From: Leuctra nigra
Lineage: Eukaryota; Arthropoda; Insecta; Plecoptera; Leuctridae
DNA: 64,000 nucleotides
Assembly (NCBI GenBank): GCA_934045905.1
Contig: OW203763.1
Location: 20,945,108 to 21,009,107 of the forward strand
Direction of reading: 5' to 3'
Shown piece after piece: positions 35,401-47,400 of the stretch (position 1 is its first letter; the number at the start of each line of letters is the position of its first letter). A program made the position numbers and the translations under genes. Below the pieces are notes generated by a model that had not been told where the DNA came from, did not search any database, and saw nothing but the letters and a program-made list of their open reading frames with translations.

Positions 35401-38400
35401 CTTTCCAGTATTTCTTACACGAATTTATTTTTCTACGTTGAAATCTCTATGTTCGAGTACTACTCTCTTACCACATGAGATCTGATATCCAGCAACTCGA
35501 TCGGCTTCCCATCCTGTGGCGTCTTCTTGTTCAACTCCGTCAACCTCGCCGTCGCCTTGATCAAGAACTCCGCTATCATCGACAAGAGGATGTCTCTGGG
35601 TCTTCGGAACTCGCTGCGCAGCAACTCCGAGTCCTCCATGTCCCGCTCGTACATGATCTTGCTGCGGTTGTGATCGCTGAGGTACTTGGAGTGGGAGTCG
35701 TCGTCGAGATCGAAGCCGGGAGAGTAAGGACCCCGACTGTAGTTGCGTTGACTCGACCCCTTGTGTTCGGGCGTCGCTCGCTGAGGACCAGTGTAGTTCC
35801 TGCAGGATTCATTACATTTCACATTGCAATTCAATTAAAACACAACATTATCTGATGTCAACTGGGTTAGCCGGGGGAGTAAGGACCCCGACTGTAGTTG
35901 CGTTGACTCGACCCCTTGTGTTCGGGCGTCGCTCGCTGAGGACCAGTGTAGTTCCTGCAGGATTCATTACATTTCAATTCAATTAAAACACAACATTATC
36001 TGATGTCAACTGGGTTAGCCGGGGGAGTAAGGACCCCGACTGTAGTTGCGTTGACTCGACCCCTTGTGTTCGGGCGTCGCTCGCTGAGGACCAGTGTAGT
36101 TCCTGCAGGATTCATTACATTTCAATTCAATTAAAACACAACATTATCTGATGTCAACTGGGTTAGCCGGGGGAGTAAGGACCCCGACTGTAGTTGCGTT
36201 GACTCGACCCCTTGTGTTCGGGCGTCGCTCGCTGAGGACCAGTGTAGTTCCTGCAGGATTCATTACATTTCAATTCAATTTAAACACAACATTATCTGAT
36301 GTCAACTGGGTTAGCCGGGGGAGTAAGGACCCCGACTGTAGTTGCGTTGACTCGACCCCTTGTGTTCGGGCGTCGCTCGCTGAGGACCAGTGTAGTTCCT
36401 GCAGGATTCATTACATTTCACATTGCAAATCAATTAAAACACAACATTATCTGATGTCAACTGGGTTAGCTGGGGGAGTAAGGACCCCGACTGTAGTTGC
36501 GTTGACTCGACCCCTTGTGTTCGGGCGTCGCTCGCTGAGGACCAGTGTAGTTCCTGCAGGATTCATTACATTTCACATTGCAATTCAATTAAAACACAAC
36601 ATTATCTGATGTCAACTGGGTTAGCCGGGGGAGTAAGGACCCCGACTGTAGTTGCGTTGACTCGACCCCTTGTGTTCGGGCGTCGCTCGCTGAGGACCAG
36701 TGTAGTTCCTGCAGGATTCATTACATTTCAATTCAATTAAAACACAACATTATCTGATGTCAACTGGGTTAGCCGGGGGAGTAAGGACCCCGACTGTAGT
36801 TGCGTTGACTCGACCCCTTGTGTTCGGGCGTCGCTCGCTGAGGACCAGTGTAGTTCCTGCAGGATTCATTACATTTCAATTCAATTAAAACACAACATTA
36901 TCTGATGTCAGCTGGGTTAGCCGGGGGAGTAAGGACCCCGACTGTAGTTGCGTTGACTCGACCCCTTGTGTTCGGGCGTACTCGCTGAGGACAGTGTAGT
37001 TCCTGCAGGATTCATTACATTTCAATTCAATTAAAACACAACATTATCTGATGTCAACTGGGTTAGCCGGGAGAGTAAGGACCCCGACTGTAGTTGCGTT
37101 GACTCGACCCCTTGTGTTCGGGTGTCGCTCGCTGAGGACCAGTGTAGTTCCTGCAGGATTCATTACATTTCACATTGCAATTCAATTAAAACACAACATT
37201 ATCTGATGTCAACTGGGTTAGCCGGGGGAGTAAGGACCCCGACTGTAGTTGCGTTGACTCGACCCCTTGTGTTCGGGCGTCGCTCGCTGAGGACAGTGTA
37301 GTTCCTGCAGGATTCATTACATTTCAATTCAATTAAAACACAACATTATCTGATGTCAACTGGGTTAGCCGGGAGAGTAAGGACCCCGACTGTAGTTGCG
37401 TTGACTCGACCCCTTGTGTTCGAGCGTCGCTCGCTGAGGACCAGTGTAGTTCCTGCAGGATTCATTACATTTCACATTGCAATTCAATTAAAACACAACA
37501 TTATCTGATGTCAACTGGGTTAGCCGGGGGAGTAAGGACCCCGACTGTAGTTGCGTTGACTCGACCCCTTGTGTTCGGGCGCCGCTCGCTGAGGACAGTG
37601 TAGTTCCTGCAGGATTCATTACATTTCACGCGATGCAATTCAATTAAAACACAACATTATCTGATGTCAACTGGGTTGTTTTGTAGAAACAAAAGTTTTT
37701 AATTATAAAACAACTAGATTTAATTTGCAATTAATTAGGAGGGAACTTTTTAGCTGAGTCTGTATTGAGTTGAAATTTATACATTTTAGTAAGGAATAGT
37801 CATCTATTTGTACTATTCATACTACATAAAAGCATGCGTTTCCTTGGGGTTAATCGGCGCAATAAAATAACTTTTTTGACGATCCGTTAAACCATAATAA
37901 TCTAATCTTATCTTGGGGTCAATGACATACGTCAACTATGAAGTTCGGTAAACCTGAATAGTTGAGCATTTTTCTTCGGAATGAACTTTTCGCAGATGTA
38001 GAATATTTTTCCTTTTTCATAATAAAGTTTATTTTATTTGCAATTATATAAACATAAGCTATAAGTATATAGCATTATTTCTATACATTATTTCATATTT
38101 CTATAAGCATCCACCTTTTTACCGCATTCTTATGTCTCTGAAACCCCAATTCTTTTCATGGTTGATATAATGCTACCGTAATTGTTACAACGATGTTTCT
38201 CTCTAACATTCCTACAATGAGTTTATAAATAACGCACTTAGCCAGTGACTCGCAGTTATTGATGAGAGTTCGCATTTGAATCGCCAGCTGATTGAGTATT
38301 TCCTTCTCTGTCTTCCCCTCCTTCTTGTAGCTTGGCAGCTGAATATGTTGCATGTAGCACGGCAGAATAGCGTCCAAGATTATCTTAGAGAAAAACAAAC

Positions 38401-41400
38401 AAAACATTTCGTTATTTACATGCCATTTATGTAGGGAGAAAGAACCCCAAAAATTGGCCTTCATGTTTATTCATCAAGTTTATTAAAGTCCCACTGCTGT
38501 CACCAAATGTAATATTGATTTATTTTTTCAAAGAATAAACTCTGTACTCAGAGATAGAAAGGCGGAAGTCCATTGCACACTTTTGGAATGATGTAATCAA
38601 GCTCTATCGATTGTTATGGGACTGATGTGTATTGGACTGATGTGATGTGATTAAGTGCAGCTATATTGAAGTATTCTCCTACACAATGACTCATATCACC
38701 GTTATAAATATGATTTGATGGACTCAGAAATACTGATTATTGAGCTCACCTCAAGAAACATTGAAATTGACTTCCGCCCTTCTACCTCTGAGGTACAGAT
38801 CGACTAATTACCAGCATTTGATGTCCCCTAACAGAGTCCGCTGCATAGGCAACCACCATGACACAGAGTGAGATGCAATCTAGCACGGTCACCATTTCAT
38901 CTTCGTCGTGATAGCAAAAGTCGATCGCTTTTAATGGTTTCTCTTCTTTGACCAGTTCTCCGATATTTAGAGGGTCGGGCGACGGTGTTTCTAGGCTCAG
39001 AAGTAGATTAAACAAACAATTCGCTTGCACCTGGAAAATAAACACAATGAGTACTGTGAACCGTTTTAACTGGTTGAACATGACAAAGCTGTTCAAAGCT
39101 GGTTAACTGTTGACAGATTCAACAACATTACACATTGAAACATTTCTAATGTGTATTTAAATAAAATAAATTTAGTGTCAGTATAGTTTACAATGTTTTA
39201 ACCTGTTGACAGATTCAAAGTTGTTCACGCTATAAAAACTGTTTGTATGTTCAACAGCTTTTAATTTTTTTCAAAGCTTTTTAAAATAAAGAATATGACA
39301 CACGAATATGAAAAATATGATTGTGACACACGTAATAATTGCCAAAAAGGGTCTCAAAAAGAGTGCTTCGTTGGGGTGTTGTATAATGGTTTATAAATAA
39401 TATTAAACAAGCGGATAATAGGAAAAACTAGTTAAGCGCGAAAACATACAGGGAAATGTCACTCTAATTCTGTAATTCAGGTATATATATTACTCAGTGT
39501 TAACTGCATCTCACAACTTGGTAATTGATTTTATTTTCCCTGCCTTTCTTTGAAATATCGCCCATCTGTTGAGCGAGTCTGCTTTCTTGATGTCTTGACA
39601 TAACATGAATCAATAACTAAAAACGAACTTACTTTGTGAGCGTCTCCGTACATGCTGTCATCATCTGTATCCAGAATCGCCGAGACACTTCCGAACATTT
39701 GAAGTATGAATGGTTTGCGGTTCATCAGATAGAATTGTTTCACGGTGTACTCCACAGTTGTTGTCACCAGCTTGTTGGTCTGATGGTTTGAATATAGCTG
39801 CAGAAGCGTTGGCATTACCAATAAATATCTGTAATGGAGATTCATACTTAGCTTGATGACACAAAATTGGGTAGAAAACATCAAAACAATGATCATCTGC
39901 ATATACATGAGCATATTAGTTCAAAACAAATATAATCTCAGAGAGTAGCTTGTAAGTTTTCTATGCTTAGTTTTGGATATAAAAGTGCAAGTGGATATCG
40001 AATTTGTTATTTCCAATTTAGCTGTTTTTAATAAAAGTTTATTTTCTATCATCGTCACTTGAACTCAGTCCCTTGACCAAAAATTCACAACAAAAAATGA
40101 AAATTCAGCAATACACTATATTTTTCGTTCATGCAAATGACTTTGTTAATGTGATCAAAATGTAATACATTATATAATTAATATTCGAAAAGCAGTGCAA
40201 GGACGTAACTAAGCAGAACACTACATACCCGTTGATGGAGAATATATTCTTGAAGTTATACGCTGAGTTGATATACGTGGCATGAACGTATCTCAGGATG
40301 CAGGCATCTTCACTATGCAGGATGACTGCACCGTTGAGCACGTTCAGGAACAAGTGGATGTCGCCTGAGTAGGCGAAGTTGCCTGCCATGGCCTCGAACA
40401 TGCGGGCGATCAGGCGAACCCACATGAATTTGTGCAGCACGTCCAAGCCAAGCAACTCCTGGGAGAACAAAAATACAATCAGAATTCATTTACATCTTTC
40501 AACAACAACAACAACAACAATTTACCTTTAAACAAATCATTTTGGAAAATATGTACTTATTGAAGTTTCATGCGATTAAAATATATAAAAGCAATCATTT
40601 TTAAGCCATACAGGAATTTTACAATAAACATCATACGACATGGGATAGTTTACTTTATGCTACTTTTTATCATTTTTCTGGGGCTTAACGTCGCACTGTT
40701 CTGCAGCGAGGCTAATGACGACAGAACACTATTTATCAATACAATACAATATAACAACAATATAGCTATGCCATTCCATGAAATCAAATTTTATACAAGT
40801 GTTACTTTCTACAAAAATAAGTTTCATGCACACAATTTATATTTAAAATTAGCATAATTTCAAAACAAATCGTATCGAAGGGCTATATTTCATATTATAT
40901 TGTGATCAATAGAATAAATGTTTATTTTAAAGGCTGAACTCTTGATACCATTGAATAATATCAACTTTTGAACAGTTCTCAAGTAACTTTATTCTATGTA
41001 ACTCTTCACAGGGTACTTAATACCTTGCAAGTGTATGCAAATGATTGATTACCTTTCCCATAGCTCCCCCTCGATACAGATCCAAGTCTGCCTCCAAAGC
41101 TTTCCGAGGAAATGAAGGCAACTTCATGAGCTCTTCATGTAAGAAGACTACACGTTGAACCACCTAAACATGACAACATAATCTTAAACATGTTTTCAAC
41201 ATAAATAACACTTACATTACTTATTAAAAGATGGTGTATTTTTTCTCACCATGTCAACGTTTTTTAGAATTGCCCACGTGAGAAGAACTTTCCCAATTTC
41301 TGCGAATTTATGAACAAGCTCTTGGCGTTGTAAATTATTAAAGGCTACTTCAGGTTTCATATGAACTAACTCTAATTGAGGATATTGCGATCGTTTGAAA

Positions 41401-44400
41401 AAATAGAAGTCTCGGACATAGGCACAAGGGTTGTGAATCAAATCTGAAATCAAGAAGTAAACATCAGTGGTATTGTAGAGGATTACTGGAATTCGTTAAA
41501 ATGCATAAACTACATACGGGTTTTATGGTCGATTAAGAAGAACTCTTTATGACGGACTTCATCAATTCCAAAAAAGTCCAAGGATTCTCTAAGGATTTGG
41601 CAAAATTGAGTATCTTCTTGGACTGGGAATTGGGACGGAATTCCACCCGCATCTGGTTCTGAAAACACGCGCAGATTATGACAGAAATCAAAACACATAC
41701 GATACATTGACATATCATAGCTGAGGATTCAAATAATGGTCATGTCTTTGGATGTATAATGTAAATATTTTAATTTTTTGCAAGTAGAATGTAAGCCACT
41801 ACGCCACAAAGAGGATTTTTAAAATGTTTATTTCTAGAACAATTTTATGGCGTTCTAAAGAGTTTTATTAACGCTTTTATTTTTATAATGGAACAAATTA
41901 TTTTATAAAAACTATTCGTCAAGATTACATTATTAATTGATGATTGAGGTATTGATTGTTACCTTGTGGTCCATGAACAATAATCTTCTTAGCTGATGGA
42001 ACATTTGCCGTCAAGAGAATGGAGGCATCACATTGCTCTTTCCTCAGGATTTGTTTGAGATCCTTGAACATAATTCCATGCACACTGTGCACAACCTGAA
42101 AAACATCGCATTCATTAGAATCCAAATTATAAATATTAAAATAATGTGTAAAACCAATTCTGATACCCTGTGATTCACTGGGAGTCAAATGGTTGGTTTT
42201 ATTATAATATACCTACTTAAAATAGGTTCGCGAGAGAAGTGGAATTGAATTCACAAAAGAAAGTTACATTTCCTGTGATTTTATGCGGTTTTACAGCTTT
42301 GAAGTAGGCAAAGTCCACTTAAAGCAAAATGTTCAAGTCTCAACCAATCAAATTCACATGATATATAAGCAGATTTTAACAACTTAAAATTAATTTAATT
42401 GCGTACTTTTTTCAAGAAATCAAGATATTTTGTGTGGAATATATTCCCCTTCCCTCGTTGTAATATTATAAGGATACAATGATTTACAAAAGTGGTTTTC
42501 GGGCTAATCACGGTTTCACGAAACCGCTAATCCACGATATCTGATGAACTGGGATAGTGCCAATAAATAGGCTAGGTACATCCTTAAAACAACTTCTACC
42601 TAGAATGTACTCTACAATCTATTATCACAATCCACTAAACCTTTCATAGAAGTAGAGTGTTGATAGTAATAACAATCTTGGCATTGCTCACCATCCAGAG
42701 AATAGACAAAGCAGTGCCAATCAACCTCTGCCCGTCTTCTTGCGGCGAACGTACATAGAACATTACGTAGCCGATGATGTAATTATAAAGCGCAAAAGCA
42801 GCTTGCTGCGGCAGCTTAGGCACGAATCGTATCAAATGACGAAGTATTTTGAACATTAATTCCTGTTTATCACGTGTCAGTCTCTCCAAAACGTAGCGCA
42901 GAAAGAGTGCGCTATCTTCGACTAAGCAGCTCCAAATTACCTGAAAATTAAACAAACAATCCATTAAATTTATCACGTTTGGTAGAAGGGTCATAGAGTC
43001 GATATAAAAAGCTCCGTTTGCTGAGGTATGTGTATCTTTTTGTCGTCAAAGTTCATATTGAAGTTTTTTGAAAATGATTGGCTGAGCTTTTTTAACTCCA
43101 AAGAAACATGATAACTTAAAAAGCTGTTAAAAAGTATAAATATCCCAAGGTGTGGAGCACTTTTATGTTTTAAATTCCCCTTCAGTCTTGGTACAGATTA
43201 TAATATGAAAAAGCAAACTAATGCAATGTTCATATTTAATGGAAGTGGAATGTGAGGCTCTCGAACACAAGTTAATAACTTCATTTAAGTAGAATGTATG
43301 TCAATAGAACATATATTGTCACGTTGTTTCTAGATGCAGAACGGAGTGGGGCGCTGGCTGATGTTGTTACCTGATACGCCACTTCATAGACTGCACTGCC
43401 GTCTGACGACACGGCGGCGTCGTCCAGGAGGTTGATGATCTGAATGACGGCGGAACAAAGACACGACGGGAAGAGCGAATGTGCGGAGTGGATGTGATGA
43501 GTCGTGTTTCGCTGTGGATTATCAGGCTGCTCCTCGTCCACTGATAACAGAAAGAAACACAGATAAGTCCATTTACTTCGTGTTGCGTCGTGTTGCGCTG
43601 TGGATTATCAGGCTGCTCCTCGTCCACTGATAACAGAAAGAAACACAGATAAGTCCATTTACTTCGTGTTGTGTCGTGTTACGCTGTGGATTATCAGGCT
43701 GCTCCTCGTCCACTGATAACAGAAAGAAACACAGATAAGTCCATTTACTTTGTGTTGCGTCGTGTTGCGCTGTGGATTATCAGGCTGCTCCTCGTCCACT
43801 GATAGCAGAAAGAAACACAGATAAGTCCATTTACTTCGTGTTGCGTCGTGTTGCGCTGTGGATTATCAGGCTGCTCCTCGTCCACTGATAACAGAAAGAA
43901 ACACAGATAATTCCATTTACTTCGTGTTGCGTCGTGTTGCGCTGTGGATTATCAGGCTGCTCCTCGTCCACTGATAACAGAATATAAAAAGTCCATTTAC
44001 TTGACGTTTATAGACAAATAATTTCAATAAGTTAAATATATAGGTATATTAATTCGGTGATGTGTTGGCGTAAACTTGAACCAATTTGAAAAATGGTCTC
44101 GAAAACTTTAATAATTTCTTGGTGAACCTGCGTATGATCTTGTAGATATTGTAATTTGATATTGAGTGACATAGATAGCTCTCTCGACTGTCTTTTCCGA
44201 AGTGCTGCGAATTCAGTCGAACATAATCGGCTTATTTAGAAACATCACAACTTCAACTGTATTGATAAGCTTAGAATTAACTCAAACCTACGCTTAATGG
44301 GCAACTAAATCTTCTTATCACAATTAAACTTGAACATCGAGCATCACTAAAAGATTCTTATCTGTAGATATTACGAGAGAATGAAAAAAGTATCCATATA

Positions 44401-47400
44401 AAATGGCTCCAATTATTGGAATATACGTGTATATTAGTTTTTCATTAGAGATATTAAAATTCCACTTTCTAAATCTGGTTATTCCGATTAATTGAGCTGT
44501 TTGCTTTTACAAGGATTTTTACTCATACATCACAATATATGGAGCCTTTTAGTGTGGATTGTATTCCCCTCATCCCGTCGTACATAGAGCCGAGTCAAAA
44601 CGGCTTACAAGGGAAATGGAATTTTCTTCAGCAGCTTAGCATAACACTTATTCTCTTGCCATCGCTTCTGTTTGTATTTGTTTTGTTTGTACCTTCATCA
44701 TGGTCGTCACCCACTGCATGATAGAGACTGGGTTCGTACGCGGCTTGCACAGTGATTGGAATCGTCGTGATCAAGAAGTTCTCTCTCTCCACTCGCTTCT
44801 TGTCATCTTGTGCTTGCAGCGCCATCTTTATCAGTTCCGTCTGTTGCTTCTTTCTTGTCTTTGTTGCGGTCACCAGCGATCTCTGTCGAAAACACATCGT
44901 TTTTACATCTCTGGATAAATTAAATACATTTCAAACTTGTTTATTGCCCTATTTTGTATTTATTTTCAACGTATTATACCTATTGGAACTTAATGGTTTT
45001 TGTACAACAGGTCATTCCAAATAAAGAAGTGTCAAACATTCATAATAATTTTCTTAAACCCAAAATAGGAAAAGTACTGGGTCTCAAATTTATTTAAATT
45101 GAAATGTAACATTATAAAATGCATCATACTATTATAATAATGTTTGATTTTCTTTTTGGTATGAATGAGGAAGTAGATGCGATTTGGATTGAGTAGTAGT
45201 GGTTTCTATGGGAAAGTGTTGTTGTATAGGAGTGATTGTGTTTTGTTTTGTATAAAGTTTGGAACTGAAATAAAGAAGTACGAGTCTAACAAGTGATTCT
45301 GGTAATTAGTTAACTAATAAGTGGAGTTCGTGAATTGTAAAAAAAATATACACAATCTTTTTTAATAAGGTTCATAATCTGCGAATATGCTAACAATATG
45401 TCCTGCTTATGCTTCCTGTATATATTATGCAGGAAGATGAGCAAAAGTTAACATGGCAAATTAAGAAGAGACGTTACTATAATAAATAACCTTTACAACA
45501 NNNNNNNNNNNNNNNNNNNNNNNNNNNNNNNNNNNNNNNNNNNNNNNNNNNNNNNNNNNNNNNNNNNNNNNNNNNNNNNNNNNNNNNNNNNNNNNNNNNN
45601 NNNNNNNNNNNNNNNNNNNNNNNNNNNNNNNNNNNNNNNNNNNNNNNNNNNNNNNNNNNNNNNNNNNNNNNNNNNNNNNNNNNNNNNNNNNNNNNNNNNN
45701 GATGCATGATGTCCGTGGCTTGATTGGTGTCCTCGTTCCTCGTATATGAACACGTGACATTGCAACCAACTTGCCTGAGTATGGCGTTGATCCTGACTGC
45801 CGGATCCTGATGATGCAAGCCGTGATGCATGATGTCCTTGGCTTGATTGGTGTCCTCGTTCCTCGTATATGAACACGTGACATTGCAACCAACTTGCCTG
45901 AGTATGGCGTTGATCCTGACTGCCGGATCCTGATGATGCAAGCCGTGATGCATGATGTCCTTGGCTTGATTGGTGTCCTCGTTCCTCGTATATGAACACG
46001 TGACATTGCAACCAACTTGCCTGAGTATGGCGTTGATCCTGACTGCCGGATCCTGATGATGCAAGCCGTGATCCATGATGTCCTTGGCTTGATTGGTGTC
46101 CTCGTTCCTCGTATATGAACACGTGACATTGCAACCAACTTGCCTGAGTATGGCGTTGATCCTGACTGCCGGATGCTGATGATGCAAGCCGTGATGCATG
46201 ATGTCCTTGGCTTGATTGGTGTCCTCGTTCCTCGTATATGAACACGTGACATTGCAACCAACTTGCCTGAGTATGGCGTTGATCCTGACTGCCGGATGCT
46301 GATGATGCAAGCCGTGATGCATGATGTCCTTGGCTTGATTGGTGTCCTCGTTCCTCGTATATGAACACGTGACATTGCAATCAACTTGCCTGAGTATGGC
46401 GTTGATCCTGACTGCCGGATCCTGATGATGCAAGCCGTGATGCATGATGTCCGTGGCTTGATTGGTGTCCTCGTTCCTCGTATATGAACACGTGACATTG
46501 CAACCAACTTGCCTGAGTATGGCGTTGATCCTGACTGCCGGATCCTGATGATGCAAGCCGTGATGCATGATGTCCGTGGCTTGATTGGTGTCCTCATTCC
46601 TCGTATATGAACACGTGACATTGCAACCAACTTGCCTGAGTATGGCGTTGATCCTGACTGCCGGATCCTGATGATGCAAGCCGTGATGCATGATGTCCTT
46701 GGCTTGATTGGTGTCCTCGTTCCTCGTATATGAACACGTGACATTGCAACCAACTTGCCTGAGTATGGCGTTGATCCTGACTGCCGGATCCTGATGATGC
46801 AAGCCGTGATGCATGATGTCCTTGGCTTGATTGGTGTCCTCGTTCCTCGTATATGAACACGTGACATTGCAACCAACTTGCCTGAGTATGGCGTTGGTCC
46901 TGACTGCCGGATCCTGATGATGCAAGCCGTGATGCATGATGTCCTTGGCTTGATTGGTGTCCTCGTTCCTCGTATATGAACACGTGACATTGCAACCAAC
47001 TTGCCTGAGTATGGCGTTGATCCTGACTGCCGGATCCTGATGATGCAAGCCGTGATGCATGATGTCCTTGGCTTGATTGGTGTCCTCGTTCCTCGTATAT
47101 GAACACGTGACATTGCAACCAACTTGCCTGAGTATGGCGTTGATCCTGACTGCCGGATCCTGATGATGCAAGCCGTGATGCATGATGTCCTTGGCTTGAT
47201 TGGTGTCCTCGTTCCTCGTATATGAACACGTGACATTGCAACCAACTTGCCTGAGTATGGCGTTGATCCTGACTGCCGGATGCTGATGATGCAAGCCGTG
47301 ATGCATGATGTCCTTGGCTTGATTGGTGTCCTCGTTCCTCGTATATGAACACGTGACATTGCAACCAACTTGCCTGAGTATGGCGTTGATCCTGACTGCC

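Noticed and set aside
36151..36609. 152-codon + strand frame with repeated LTRPLVFGRRS
   Set aside because: By-product of the 148/155-bp array on the strand opposite UNC80.
35712..37676. CRISPR array
   Set aside because: The repeats are direct head-to-tail units of 148/155 bp with no unique spacers, contain a splice acceptor and coding sequence, and sit in an animal gene.
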